A stretch of 64,000 nt of DNA from Gordonia sp. SL306 (GTDB lineage: Bacteria; Actinomycetota; Actinomycetes; Mycobacteriales; Mycobacteriaceae), in the NCBI RefSeq assembly GCF_026625785.1, contig NZ_CP113063.1, positions 2,852,001 through 2,916,000 of the forward strand, read 5' to 3'. Both the position numbers and the translations under genes were made by a program. The notes below the pieces were generated by a model, which was not told the DNA's origin, searched no databases, and was given only the letters and a program-made list of their open reading frames with translations. Of this stretch, positions 33,578-42,936 are shown in pieces. The first letter of the stretch is position 1, and every line of letters starts with the position of its first letter.

Positions 33578-35566
33578 TCACCAGATCCGTACGCGCTCCG
33601 ACTCGTCGAGGTAGAGCTTGTCCCCCGACGAGACGTCGAAGGCTTCGTAGAAGGCGTCGATGTTGCGGATCACGCCGTTGCACCGGAACTCGGGCGGGGA
33701 ATGCGGGTCGATGGACAGACGCCTGATCGCCTCGGCGTCGCGGGTCTTGGTGCGCCAGATCTGGGCCCAGCTGTAGAAGACCCGCTGCACTCCGGAGAGT
33801 CCGTCGATCTCCGGGGGAGTGATGCCCGCCGTCGCGAGTCGGTACGCGACGAGTGCGATTGACAGGCCTCCGAGGTCGCCGATGTTCTCGCCGATGGTGA
33901 ACTCGCCGTTGACCTTGTACTCCTCGTCGAGGCCGTCCGGTGTGAACTCGCTGTACTGCTCGATGAGTTTGCGTGTGCGCGCGGAGAATTCGGTCCGGTC
34001 GTCGTCGGTCCACCAATCGACGAGATTGCCGTCACCGTCGTATTTCGCACCCTGGTCGTCGAATCCGTGCCCGATCTCGTGGCCGATGACGGCCCCGATC
34101 CCGCCGTAGTTGGCTGCGGCGTCGGCATCGGGGTCGAAGAACGGCGGCTGGAGGATCGCGGCCGGGAACACGATCTCGTTCATCCCCGGGTTGTAGTACG
34201 CGTTCACGGTCTGCGGCGTCATGAACCACTCGTCGTGATCCACCGGTTGGCCGATCTTGGCGAACTCGCGATCCTGCTCGAATGAGGAAGCGCGGGCGAT
34301 ATTTCCGATCAGGTCGCCGCGGTCGACAGCGAGTGCGCCGTAGTCGCGCCAGTGGGCGGGGAAGCCGATCTTGGGGGTGAACTTGCCCAGCTTGGCGAGC
34401 GCCTTCTCCCGGGTCGCGGGCGTCATCCACTCCAGATCGGAGATGTTGCGGCGGTAGGCCGCCACCAGATTGTCGATGAGCTCGTCCATCTGGGCCTTGG
34501 CTTCGGGGCCGAAGTGCTTGTCGACGTACAGCTTTCCGACGGCGAAGCCCATCGCGTCCTCGACGAAGCCGACTCCGCGCTTCCACCGGTCGCGGATCGA
34601 CTCGGCGCCGGTGAGGGTGCGGCCGTAGAAGTCGAAGTTCTCGTCGACGAACTCCGAGGACAGGTAGCCCGCGGCGGACCTCAGCAGGCGCCACGTCAAC
34701 CAGGTCTTCCAGTCTTCGAGCGGCCGCGACGCGATCAACTCCGCTGCGCCGGTGATGAAGGACGGCTGCCCGACGACGACCTCGCCGAACGTTGCGTCGC
34801 CGGTCGTGCCCAGCCCGCCGAGCCACGAGTCGACATCGAATGCACCTGCGGCGCCGGTGAAATCGGCCAGGGTCATCAGGTTGTAGGTGAGGTCGGCGTC
34901 GCGGCGACGGACCACGTCCCAGTGCTCGGCCGCCACGGCGGTCTCGAGGTCGAGAATGGTCTGCGCTCGGGCGTCGGCATCGTCGTAACCGGCGAGCGCG
35001 AACATCCGGCCGACGTGCGCCACGTAGGCGTCCCGGGTCTCGGCGTGCTTGTCCTCGCGGTAATAGGACTCGTCGGGCAGTCCGAGACCGGACTGGACGA
35101 TGTGCACGAGGTAGCGGTCGGATTGTTTGGCGTCGGTGTCGACGTAGAAGCCGAAGAGTCCGCCGACGCCATGCCGCTGGAGACGGCCGATACGGGTGCT
35201 CAACTCGTCGGTCGAACTGATCGCGGCGATCTTCTCGAGCTCGCCGCGGATCGGACCGATCCCGAGGGCGTCGATGTGGTCGGTGTCCATGAACGACGCG
35301 TAGAGATCACCGATCTTCTGGGCGTCGGTGCCGCTCTCGGGGTCGGAACCGGCACAAGCGGTGATGATGTCGCGCACGTTCTCCTCGGCGCGATCGCGCA
35401 GGACGTGGAAGGCGCCGTCCACCGAGCGGTCGTCGGGGATCACGTGGCTCTGCAGCCATTGGCCGTTGACGTGGGTGAACAGGTCGTCCTGCACGCGGAC
35501 GTCGGTGTCGACCCAGCTGAGATCGATACCGGAAACGGGCGTGGTGTCTGTCTGTGAAGCGGTCAC
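33578..35566 (-). CDS. zmp1: M13-family zinc metallopeptidase, Zmp1-like
   Basis: This 662-aa neprilysin-type peptidase is essentially the length of M. tuberculosis Zmp1 (663 aa). It contains VNAYYNPGMNEIVFPA (substrate-binding NAYY), the zinc motif IGHEIGHGFDDQG (HExxH near residue 493), the third ligand in GENIGDLGG, and a C-terminal tail ending in CxW-like VRIW. No signal peptide is visible, as in Zmp1. GTG 35566 follows AGGATGG; a much longer in-frame extension to 36700 overlaps the divergent gene and is spurious. In pathogens Zmp1 influences phagosome biology; here a peptide-processing role is all that can be said. Confidence 0.88.
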   Translation of the reverse strand: MTASQTDTTPVSGIDLSWVDTDVRVQDDLFTHVNGQWLQSHVIPDDRSVDGAFHVLRDRAEENVRDIITACAGSDPESGTDAQKIGDLYASFMDTDHIDALGIGPIRGELEKIAAISSTDELSTRIGRLQRHGVGGLFGFYVDTDAKQSDRYLVHIVQSGLGLPDESYYREDKHAETRDAYVAHVGRMFALAGYDDADARAQTILDLETAVAAEHWDVVRRRDADLTYNLMTLADFTGAAGAFDVDSWLGGLGTTGDATFGEVVVGQPSFITGAAELIASRPLEDWKTWLTWRLLRSAAGYLSSEFVDENFDFYGRTLTGAESIRDRWKRGVGFVEDAMGFAVGKLYVDKHFGPEAKAQMDELIDNLVAAYRRNISDLEWMTPATREKALAKLGKFTPKIGFPAHWRDYGALAVDRGDLIGNIARASSFEQDREFAKIGQPVDHDEWFMTPQTVNAYYNPGMNEIVFPAAILQPPFFDPDADAAANYGGIGAVIGHEIGHGFDDQGAKYDGDGNLVDWWTDDDRTEFSARTRKLIEQYSEFTPDGLDEEYKVNGEFTIGENIGDLGGLSIALVAYRLATAGITPPEIDGLSGVQRVFYSWAQIWRTKTRDAEAIRRLSIDPHSPPEFRCNGVIRNIDAFYEAFDVSSGDKLYLDESERVRIW

Positions 35567-35628
35567 CCGTCCATCCTGGCATTGCATCCGCGATTCGTCA
35601 GCCGGCTCTGCTCGTGGCGCAATCGCTC

Positions 35629-35634
35629 TACCGT
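35629..35634 (+). promoter_or_regulatory. -10 element, leaderless start of the flavoprotein gene
   Basis: TACCGT, then GGGTGTC (7 nt), then ATG 35642. Confidence 0.55.
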
Positions 35635-35641
35635 GGGTGTC

Positions 35642-37150
35642 ATGACCGGAACAGCGGACGTGAGCACATATGACGTCGTCGTGATCGGCGGCGGACCGGT
35701 GGGCGAGAATGCCGCCGAGTATGCGATCAAGGGCAGCTCCCGAACGGCGGCGATCATCGAGCACGAGCTCGTCGGCGGTGAGTGTTCGTATTGGGCGTGC
35801 ATGCCGAGCAAGGGGCTGCTGGGTCCGGGCGCCGCGTTGGCCGCAGCGTCCGGGCTGCCGGGTGCGCGCGAGCAGTTGACCCAACCCGCTCCCGACGTGG
35901 ATGCCGTTCTGCGCTGGCGCGACACCATCACTCATCAGCGCGACGACAGCTCGCAGGTCGACTGGGCATCCGGCGCGGGCATCGACGTGATCCGCGGGCA
36001 CGGTCGGATCGTCGGCGAGCGGGAGGTCGCTGTGGGTAACCGGGGCGAGCGAAGCGACGGGGAACGTAACCTGCGGGTCGTCGCACGGGAGGCGGTGGTC
36101 ATCGCGACGGGGAGCACGGCGTCGGTGCCGCCGATCCCGGGATTGCGTGAGGCGCGGCCGTGGACGTCGCGGGACGCGACCAATCTGGTCGACGTCCCGC
36201 AACGGATGGTGGTACTCGGTGGCGGGGTGGTCGCGTGCGAGGCCGTCACCTGGCTGCTCGACCTCGGGGTCCGGGACCTGACGATGGTGATCCGCGGCGA
36301 CCGTGTGCTGCCCAAGGCGGAACCGTTCGTCGGTGAGCAGGTGGCGGCGGGACTCGTTCGGCGCGGCGTCGACGTCCGGTTCGGTGCACAGATCTCGGCC
36401 GTCGAACGGCCCGACGTCGCGGACACCGGTTACGGGCACATCCACGGCGGCCCGGCGCGGGTGACGGTGGACGAGGGCGGCGGCAGCTCGGTGCTCGAGG
36501 TCGACGAGATCCTGGTGGCCGCCGGAAGGGCCCCGGCGACAGGCGATCTGGGTCTCGATGTGCTGGGCCTCCAGGATTCCGCGCAAGCGAAGCGACCGGA
36601 GTTCAGCGGCCCGCTGCGGGTCGACGACCACATGACCGTTCCCGGCCACCTGTGGCTCTACGCGGTCGGCGACGTCAACGGGCGGGTCGCGTTGACGCAC
36701 ATGGGCAAATACCAGGGCCGGGTGGCCGGCGACGTGATCGTCGCGCGGGCGCAGGGACGGCCGCTCGACGGCTCACGGTTCTCCGCCTCGGCCGACCGCG
36801 ACGCCATCCCGCAGGTGGTGTTCACCCGGCCCGAGATGGCATCGGTCGGCAGGACCGAGGCACAGGCCCGTGAGGACGGCGTCGACGTGGCGATCGCGGA
36901 GGCGGACATCGCGGTCGCCGGTTCCTACCTCGTCTCGCCCGACTATGCCGGTCACGCGAAGTTCGTCATCGATCGGTCGCGCGACGTCCTGGTCGGTGCC
37001 ACGTTCGTCGGCGCGGACACCGCCGAACTCGTCCATTCGGCGACCGTCGCGGTGGTCGGCGAGGTGACCATCGACCGGCTGTGGCATGCGGTGCCGTCGT
37101 ATCCGACCGTCAGCGAGGTGTGGCTCCGCCTGCTCGAACAACTGCACTGA
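35642..37150 (+). CDS. FAD/NAD(P)-dependent pyridine nucleotide-disulfide oxidoreductase
   Basis: This 502-aa protein has the class I disulfide reductase order: FAD motif DVVVIGGGPVGENAA, redox-active cysteines in GGECSYWACMPSK (CxxxxC), NAD(P) motif VVLGGGVVACEA, FAD motif YAVGDVN, and a dimerisation domain with the His/Glu pair in HAVPSYPTVSEVW. It belongs with lipoamide dehydrogenase- and mercuric reductase-like enzymes; the substrate is unknown. Two low-conservation loops contain near-identical GC[A/G]AGCGAAGCGAC DNA (36044-36058 and 36583-36597). It is divergent from zmp1 with only 75 bp between starts. Confidence 0.85.
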   Translation: MTGTADVSTYDVVVIGGGPVGENAAEYAIKGSSRTAAIIEHELVGGECSYWACMPSKGLLGPGAALAAASGLPGAREQLTQPAPDVDAVLRWRDTITHQRDDSSQVDWASGAGIDVIRGHGRIVGEREVAVGNRGERSDGERNLRVVAREAVVIATGSTASVPPIPGLREARPWTSRDATNLVDVPQRMVVLGGGVVACEAVTWLLDLGVRDLTMVIRGDRVLPKAEPFVGEQVAAGLVRRGVDVRFGAQISAVERPDVADTGYGHIHGGPARVTVDEGGGSSVLEVDEILVAAGRAPATGDLGLDVLGLQDSAQAKRPEFSGPLRVDDHMTVPGHLWLYAVGDVNGRVALTHMGKYQGRVAGDVIVARAQGRPLDGSRFSASADRDAIPQVVFTRPEMASVGRTEAQAREDGVDVAIAEADIAVAGSYLVSPDYAGHAKFVIDRSRDVLVGATFVGADTAELVHSATVAVVGEVTIDRLWHAVPSYPTVSEVWLRLLEQLH

Positions 37151-37204
37151 TCACCCAGGACAGGGCGACTGGTCTGACCACTTGACCACTTGACCGCAGG
37201 CTCG

Positions 37205-37210
37205 TACCGT
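37205..37210 (+). promoter_or_regulatory. -10 element, leaderless start of the FadR-type gene
   Basis: TACCGT, then GAGGCGC (7 nt), then ATG 37218. It uses the same hexamer as the gene before it. Confidence 0.55.
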
Positions 37211-37217
37211 GAGGCGC

Positions 37218-37961
37218 ATGCCGTTCGAGCCGATCGCACCGCGCAGCGTGCCCGAGGATGTGTACGAGCAGATCGTCGAGGGCGTGCTGTCGGGAGACCT
37301 CCGGGCAGGCGAGACGCTGCCCAGTGAACGAGAACTCGCCAAGGTGCTCGGGGTGTCGAGGCCCGCGGTCCGGGAAGCACTGCGCCGGGTCGCGGGCGCC
37401 GGACTCGTGTCGATCAGGCAGGGGCAGGGCACCCGTGTGCTCGATCCGGTTGCGGCCGGCGGACTCGATCTGCTGCCGCGACTTCTGGTGCGGAACGGGC
37501 AGTTGGTCCCCGGGGTGGTGCGGTCGATCGTCGAGGCTCGGGCCCTGATCGGGCCGAAGGTGGCCGAACTCGCCGCGCAGCGGGCCGGCGACGACGAGGT
37601 CGAGGCCCTCCGGGCCTGCGTCGAGGAGCTCGCGGCCGAGTCCGACCCGGTGGCCCAACAGGTTGTCGCGCTGGAGTTCTGGAGCCGCGTCATCGACGCG
37701 TCGGATTCGATCACGTTCCGCCTGATGTACAACTCGCTACGAGCCGCCTACGAGCCGGCGCTGCCCGCACTCGCGGCGGTGCTCGAACCCGAGGTCGGCA
37801 ACGTCACGGGCTATCGAGCCGTGGTCGACGCGATCGCCGGGCGCCGGTCGTCGGACGCCGACGTCGCGGCCCGCGCGTTGCTCGCGCCGGCGACCGCGGC
37901 GCTCCTCGAACTGTGCGAGGCGCTTGTCGAGTCGTCGGGCACCTCGGACACGCAGCCATGA
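37218..37961 (+). CDS. GntR-family (FadR/FCD) transcriptional regulator
   Basis: This 247-aa protein has an N-terminal winged HTH (LPSERELAKVLGVSRPAVREALRRV, about residues 35-60) and a C-terminal all-helical FCD-like ligand domain (about 95-235). FCD regulators respond to carboxylates or acyl-CoA. The stop overlaps the next start (ATGA), so regulator and hydroxylase are co-transcribed and coupled. The shared operon suggests autoregulation of a fatty-acid or lipid modification function. Confidence 0.85.
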   Translation: MPFEPIAPRSVPEDVYEQIVEGVLSGDLRAGETLPSERELAKVLGVSRPAVREALRRVAGAGLVSIRQGQGTRVLDPVAAGGLDLLPRLLVRNGQLVPGVVRSIVEARALIGPKVAELAAQRAGDDEVEALRACVEELAAESDPVAQQVVALEFWSRVIDASDSITFRLMYNSLRAAYEPALPALAAVLEPEVGNVTGYRAVVDAIAGRRSSDADVAARALLAPATAALLELCEALVESSGTSDTQP

Positions 37962-38725
37962 ATCCATCGGGAAGTACAGGGAAACCGCAGATGTCGGATT
38001 CGGTCGAGGAGACCGCTGCCGTCGGGGTGCGGGCGCGTCGCCGCGTCGATGCCGACGAGAAACGGTTACGGACGAGTCGCCGGAACGTCACATTACGGTC
38101 GGCCTTCGGTGAATTCGTGCGGCATCCGTCGCCGTGGATGATCGCCGGACTACTCGTCGGCGCGGTGGTCGCCCGGGTGTGGGTCGGCGGGTGGGGGCCG
38201 GCGGACCTGCTGGTGCCGGTCGTGATGCTCGCGGTGTTCCCGGTGGCCGAGTGGCTGATCCACGTCTTCATCCTGCACTGGCGTCCCAGACGGCTCGGGC
38301 CCGTGACGCTCGACACCCTGCTGGCGCGCAAACACCGTGAGCACCACAATGATCCGCGCGACATCCCGCTGATCTTCATTCCCTGGCGGGCCCTGATCCC
38401 GGTGCTGATCGCGGCGCTCGCGGTCGCGTTCCTCGGATTCCGTGGCGTCGAGCGGGGACTGACCTTCCTCGTCGTCCTCGGGGCGCTCGGCATCGTCTAC
38501 GAATGGACGCATTATCTGATCCACACGGACTACCGGCCGCGCTCGCGTCTGTACCGGGCCACGTGGCGCAATCACCGCTTCCATCACTACCGCAACGAGC
38601 ACTACTGGTTCACCGTCACGACCTCCGGTACGGCCGATCGCCTGCTGCGCACCTATCCGGACCCGGAGTCGGTGCCGAAATCGCCGACCGCAAAGAATCT
38701 GCACGGACGTGACACCGTGCCGTAG
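37958..38725 (+). CDS. Sterol desaturase / fatty acid hydroxylase family protein
   Basis: This protein of about 255 aa has four hydrophobic helices and the diiron histidine clusters of the fatty acid hydroxylase superfamily: HVFILHW, RKHREHHNDP, HYLIH, and NHRFHHYRNEHYW. Such membrane enzymes hydroxylate or desaturate fatty acids, sterols or carotenoids. ATG 37958 overlaps the FadR-type stop; ATG 37991 with AGGGA 9 nt upstream is a credible alternative. The substrate is unknown. Confidence 0.85.
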   Translation: MNPSGSTGKPQMSDSVEETAAVGVRARRRVDADEKRLRTSRRNVTLRSAFGEFVRHPSPWMIAGLLVGAVVARVWVGGWGPADLLVPVVMLAVFPVAEWLIHVFILHWRPRRLGPVTLDTLLARKHREHHNDPRDIPLIFIPWRALIPVLIAALAVAFLGFRGVERGLTFLVVLGALGIVYEWTHYLIHTDYRPRSRLYRATWRNHRFHHYRNEHYWFTVTTSGTADRLLRTYPDPESVPKSPTAKNLHGRDTVP

Positions 38726-38792
38726 GGCAGGCTCGGTTGCTCTCGACGGAAATGCTGTTGCCGTCGGTGGGAATTCGGTTGCTGTCGGCGGG

Positions 38793-39539
38793 TCAGGACA
38801 TCAGGTCGCGCAGGTCGCGATCCATCGACCAGATGAGGACTTCGGCGTCGGTGCGCGCTGTCAGCGGCTCACCACCGAGGTCGCCTGCGCGGACCGCGTC
38901 GCCTTCATCGAGGCGGGTGCCTGCGAGGTCGAGGGTGCCGCGGGTGACGAAGAGGTGGGTGTGCCGTGCTGCGGGCAGGTCGACCGACGACCCGGCCGCG
39001 AAACGGGCGGCGTAGAGGGTGGCCGACCGGTTGGCGATCCGGATGGCCGAATCGCGGGCGGGGTCGCCCGATGCGATCGCCACCAGACGGCCCGGCGTGA
39101 GCTCGTCGTCGACGTCACGCTGGTCGTAGGAGGGAGCGAGACCCGGCTCGTCGGGCATCACCCACATCTGCACGTAACGGACGGGCGCCACACCGGCCTG
39201 CGCGCGGTGTGCCCAACGGTCGTTGCGTTCGGAGTGCTCGATCCCGGTTCCGGCGCTCATCCGTTGTGCCAGTCCGGGATAGACGATTCCGGAGTGGCCC
39301 TGCGAGTCCTGGTGAACCAGTGAACCGGACGTGACCCACGTGACGATTTCAGACTCGCGGTGCGGGTGTGTAACGAAGCCTTCACCCGGGGCGACGATTT
39401 CATCGTTATTCACCAACAGGACACCGAAATGGGTGTTGGATGGGTCGTAGTGATCGCCGAAGGAGAAAGCATGGCGGGACGTGAGCCACTCGGTCGTCGT
39501 TACCGCACGGTCTCCGGCCGGAATCACTCGAAAGTCCAT
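38793..39539 (-). CDS. Pirin family protein (bicupin, YhhW-like)
   Basis: This 248-aa protein starts with the pirin N-cupin pattern HAFSFGDHYDPSNTHFG, then VTHPHRESEIVTWVTSG and AGTGIEHSERND, which hold the metal-binding His/His/Glu/His set. The C-terminal cupin is typical of YhhW-like quercetin-dioxygenase-type pirins. The ATG at 39539 has a TAATGT 3 nt upstream, too close for a leaderless start there, so initiation is not settled. It is divergent from the PBP-like gene. Confidence 0.85.
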   Translation of the reverse strand: MDFRVIPAGDRAVTTTEWLTSRHAFSFGDHYDPSNTHFGVLLVNNDEIVAPGEGFVTHPHRESEIVTWVTSGSLVHQDSQGHSGIVYPGLAQRMSAGTGIEHSERNDRWAHRAQAGVAPVRYVQMWVMPDEPGLAPSYDQRDVDDELTPGRLVAIASGDPARDSAIRIANRSATLYAARFAAGSSVDLPAARHTHLFVTRGTLDLAGTRLDEGDAVRAGDLGGEPLTARTDAEVLIWSMDRDLRDLMS

Positions 39540-39692
39540 GCCACATTATGGGCCGACTCCGCTCCGGCGACGCCGTCGTCTATGGCCCCCGTCACGTCGT
39601 CAGAACTCCGAGACCCGATCGTGACCGCTCGGATCCCCGAATGGAAGCTGGCGGCATCGAAATCCAGTGTGACAAGAGTGAAAATTGAGACT

Positions 39693-41339
39693 ATGAAGAT
39701 CTGGGCGAAGCGTGCGCCGAAGATGGCCTGCGCAGCGGCAACCTGCAGCGTCGCCGTCGTCGTGCTCAGCGCATGTGGCATCGGCGGCGGGGACGACGAC
39801 GGTGTGGCCGGTGCGGCCAGACAGTTCGCGGCCGCGATGGAACGGCAGGACGCCGGTGGCGCTGCCGGGTTCACCACTGCGCCGGGACAGGCAGGGGAGG
39901 CGCTGACACAGACGCTGCAGGCGATGAACGCCGAGCACGTCGACGTGAACGTGGTGAAACCCGTGGAGTACAGCGACGGGACCGCGTCCTTCTCCTTGAA
40001 GACGACGTGGCGATGGGCCAAGGACCGCACCTTCGTGACGACCAGCTCGGGCACTGCGCGGCACCTGTCCACCGGGTGGAAACTCACCTGGGAACCGTCG
40101 ATCATCTATCCCGGGCTGCCCTATGGCGGTCAGCTGCGCGAGATCCGCACCGATGCGACTCCGGCCCCGACGGTCCGCAGCCAGTCGGGCAAGACCTTCA
40201 TGTACCTCCAGCCGGTCAACGAGATCATTCTCGATCCGAACCGGACCAAGGACGTCAACCAGTCCGCGCGTGCGTTGGCCCGGACCCTCGCGCCCATCGC
40301 GCCGCTGGTGACGACCCAGGTGATCTCGGAGAAGCTCGCCCAGTCCCAGGGCAAACCGGTCACCGCGGTCACGCTGCGTGACCCCGACATGCAGGTCATG
40401 ACCTCCGACCCCGCCAACGTTGCGGGCGTGACCGTCCGCAAGGCCGGCAAACTGGTGATGGCCGACCGTCGGCTGTCGTCGCCGCTGGAGCCCGGTCTCG
40501 CCAATTACTGGCAGGCGATCCGCGACGCCACCGCCGGGTGGCAGGTCCAGATGGTCGGTCCGGGCATCAAGCCCCGCAAGCTGGCAGGCGAACAGGGCCC
40601 GGCGGGACCGAGCGTGGACACCACCATCGACCAGAACCTGCAGCTCACCCTGGGTGATGCGGCCGTAGAGGTCGGGCAGCCCGCCACCATCATGGCCCTC
40701 GACGCCGGCAGCGGGGCGATCCTCGGTATGGCCCAGAACAGCTACGCCGTCGAACGGGGCATCAACGCCGATTCGGTCCATCCGGTGGGGAGCACGCTGA
40801 ATCCCGTGCTTGGCGAGGTCGATCGGACGGCAACGGCCAACCAGGAATCCAACGACGCCATCATGGATCGGCTGGGTCTCGGTGTGCAGTTCACCGTCCC
40901 CGGTGCCAGCGCGCCGACGGCCGATCAGCCGGGTGTGACCACGGTGGACTTCCGCCCGGGTGACCTGAACGCCTCGATCATGAACATGGGCGCACTGGGC
41001 GTCGCGCTGGCGCGCAGCTCGATGGGCCAGATGAGCTCGGTGCCGCCGTTTGTGATCAAGGGTGCACCGACCAACATCGTCGGCGGCAAACTCGGCGAAC
41101 TCGACGCCGCGACGACGGCACCGATCCTGCAGGCGATGGCGACCACCGCCAAGACCGGCGACGCCAGCGACCTGACCGGGGCGCCCGGTCTGCGGGCACT
41201 CGTGGGCACCAATGGCCCGCAGGGGCCGGGCTGGTTCCTCGGACTGCAGGGCGGCAAGGTTCTCGTGATCTACTGCGAGGGCGACAAGTCGGGTACGGCT
41301 GCGCTGCAGGTCGCGCAGAAGTACTTCCGGATCAGGTAG
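39693..41339 (+). CDS. PBP-like lipoprotein with degenerate transpeptidase active site
   Basis: This 548-aa protein has a lipoprotein signal (AVVVLSAC, lipidated Cys near residue 28), a MecR1-type NTF2 domain (about 38-150) and a class B penicillin-binding-protein-like domain (about 290-548). The architecture matches Rv2864c-type PBPs, but the catalytic SxxK block reads HPVGSTLNP (Lys replaced by Asn), the SxN region reads QESND, and the KTG region aligns with VGTNGPQ. All three active-site motifs are therefore altered. It is probably an extracytoplasmic scaffold or binding protein. ATG 39693 is chosen; GTG 39678 is an alternative. The stop overlaps a convergent gene by 8 bp. Confidence 0.8.
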   Translation: MKIWAKRAPKMACAAATCSVAVVVLSACGIGGGDDDGVAGAARQFAAAMERQDAGGAAGFTTAPGQAGEALTQTLQAMNAEHVDVNVVKPVEYSDGTASFSLKTTWRWAKDRTFVTTSSGTARHLSTGWKLTWEPSIIYPGLPYGGQLREIRTDATPAPTVRSQSGKTFMYLQPVNEIILDPNRTKDVNQSARALARTLAPIAPLVTTQVISEKLAQSQGKPVTAVTLRDPDMQVMTSDPANVAGVTVRKAGKLVMADRRLSSPLEPGLANYWQAIRDATAGWQVQMVGPGIKPRKLAGEQGPAGPSVDTTIDQNLQLTLGDAAVEVGQPATIMALDAGSGAILGMAQNSYAVERGINADSVHPVGSTLNPVLGEVDRTATANQESNDAIMDRLGLGVQFTVPGASAPTADQPGVTTVDFRPGDLNASIMNMGALGVALARSSMGQMSSVPPFVIKGAPTNIVGGKLGELDAATTAPILQAMATTAKTGDASDLTGAPGLRALVGTNGPQGPGWFLGLQGGKVLVIYCEGDKSGTAALQVAQKYFRIR

Positions 41340-41790
41340 TCCGGCGCCGGGCGACGAACCCGGCGGCCGCACGCCATCCGATGAGGAAGACGCCGAGCGA
41401 GATGGTGGCGACGATGATGAAGCTGACCGCGACTCCCTGGTGGAGCAGGTAGCGCAGGATCATGCCGACCACGACGGTGCAGAACCAGATGACCACGCCC
41501 GCGGGGACGATCTGCTCGGGTCGGAAGTCGTGGCCGAACCAGTCGCTCGACCGGACGTGGGAGAACACGTAGGCGATCGACCAGCCGGCGGCCGCGCCGA
41601 CCGCGAACGGCCACAGCGTCTGGAGAATCCCGACGACCGCGAGACCTTCCTCGTGGCTGGACCGCCCGATGAGAACGAACACGGTCACCGCGACGAGGTC
41701 GATCACTGCGGTCGCCGGCATGGGCAGCGACCGGTGCGACGTCGGGGCGGTGTCCGCGGCGACAGGCGTGGACCTCGACATGGTTGTCAC
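41332..41790 (-). CDS. DUF3054 family membrane protein
   Basis: This 152-aa protein has four transmembrane helices (about 26-45, 55-75, 93-112, 118-138) with ...LVAVTVFVLIGRSSHEE at the first and RPEQIVPAGVVIW before the third, the DUF3054 pattern. Function is unknown. GTG 41790 overlaps the stop of the upstream flippase-like gene (GTGA), so the two are coupled; ATG 41781 is an alternative start. Confidence 0.75.
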   Translation of the reverse strand: MTTMSRSTPVAADTAPTSHRSLPMPATAVIDLVAVTVFVLIGRSSHEEGLAVVGILQTLWPFAVGAAAGWSIAYVFSHVRSSDWFGHDFRPEQIVPAGVVIWFCTVVVGMILRYLLHQGVAVSFIIVATISLGVFLIGWRAAAGFVARRRTT

Positions 41791-42929
41791 GGTAGCGGGT
41801 CGTCGGGTCTGCGGGAACTCTCCCCGCCCGCGTCGGGCTCTGTCGTCTGATCCGGCATACCGTCGTCGATGTCGCGTTCCAGCTCCTCCTCGAGCGTCTC
41901 GCCCTTGCGGAAGCTGTTGCGGAACATCACCAGCACCACGACCCAGCCGATCGCCGCGACCAGTACGTAGCTGATCAGCCGGTAGACCAGGACCGCGGTG
42001 ATGGCGTCGGCGGCCGGCATCCCCGCGCTGGTCAGGGCAGGCACCAGGACGGCGTCGACCACGCCGATCCCGCCGGGCAGGAGTGGTATCGCGGTGCCCA
42101 CAGCCTTACCGGCCGCGTAGGCGACCATCAGTCCTGCGATGCCCGGATGGGCACCGACCGCCCAACAGGCGAACGCCAGACAGGCGACGTCGGCGACCCA
42201 GTTGAACATGCTCCAGGCAAACGAGATCGTCAGATCGCGCCGGGACAGCTGGACGGCGCGCAGCTGCTCGAGGACTTCGACGACCCGCTCGTGTCCGTGG
42301 TGCTTCGGCTTGTTGCGGATCTGGTTCAGCCAGTCGAGGATGCGCAGGAGCGTGCTCTGCAGCGACTCGGGGTGGCTGGCGAGGTACTGGAACACCACGA
42401 CCACCGCGATGAACCCGACGACGGAGAAGAACACGGAGAACGGACTGGTCTTGGCACCGGCGAGGAGTGCACCGCCGAAGCCGAGCACCGCGAGCCCGAC
42501 ACCGGCCAGCAGACCCGACATCACGACCTGCCAGGACGCGACCACGGGGGAGGCACCCCATTTGCGGGTCTCCCGGTACACGAACGCGGGTGACAGCACG
42601 GGCCCGCCCGGCATGGTCTGGCTCACCGAATTGGAGGCCAGGACCACCGACAGAGACTGCCACTGGGTGACCCGGACACCCGCGGATCGCAGCAGCGCGC
42701 GCTGTACCTGGGCGAAGCTGTCCATCGAGAGGAGCGCGGCGACGATACTCGCCAGGATCCACACCCAGTCGAGGTCGCCGATCCGGTGCCACGCCTCTTC
42801 CAGGCTGGGCGAGATCAGTACCACCTCGACGGCCAGGACAGCCACCACGACGGCCAGCAACACCCACCGCAGCCACCAGAAACGCCGACGGGGCGCGACG
42901 CGCCCCGCTTCTGGTCTGTCGGTCGACAT
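41787..42929 (-). CDS. Flippase-like / LPG-synthase TM-type membrane protein (Rv0204c-like)
   Basis: This 380-aa protein has about eight transmembrane helices and the UPF0104/AglD-like signatures LASNSVSQTMPGGPVLSPAF and AIPLLPGGIGVVDAVL. It resembles the flippase-like half of lysyl-phosphatidylglycerol synthase without the synthetase domain. Its place beside an AI-2E-type gene near mmpL3 matches Rv0204c in M. tuberculosis, suggesting envelope lipid handling. ATG 42929 is set by a TATGGT -10 exactly 7 nt upstream; the longer frame to 42980 would overlap the divergent gene. Confidence 0.8.
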   Translation of the reverse strand: MSTDRPEAGRVAPRRRFWWLRWVLLAVVVAVLAVEVVLISPSLEEAWHRIGDLDWVWILASIVAALLSMDSFAQVQRALLRSAGVRVTQWQSLSVVLASNSVSQTMPGGPVLSPAFVYRETRKWGASPVVASWQVVMSGLLAGVGLAVLGFGGALLAGAKTSPFSVFFSVVGFIAVVVVFQYLASHPESLQSTLLRILDWLNQIRNKPKHHGHERVVEVLEQLRAVQLSRRDLTISFAWSMFNWVADVACLAFACWAVGAHPGIAGLMVAYAAGKAVGTAIPLLPGGIGVVDAVLVPALTSAGMPAADAITAVLVYRLISYVLVAAIGWVVVLVMFRNSFRKGETLEEELERDIDDGMPDQTTEPDAGGESSRRPDDPLP

Positions 42930-42936
42930 AGCCCAC

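Noticed and set aside
33578-36700. An open frame of about 1040 codons including zmp1
   Set aside because: The part beyond 35566 runs antisense through the flavoprotein gene and lacks peptidase homology. The M13 protein with GTG 35566 has the expected family length.
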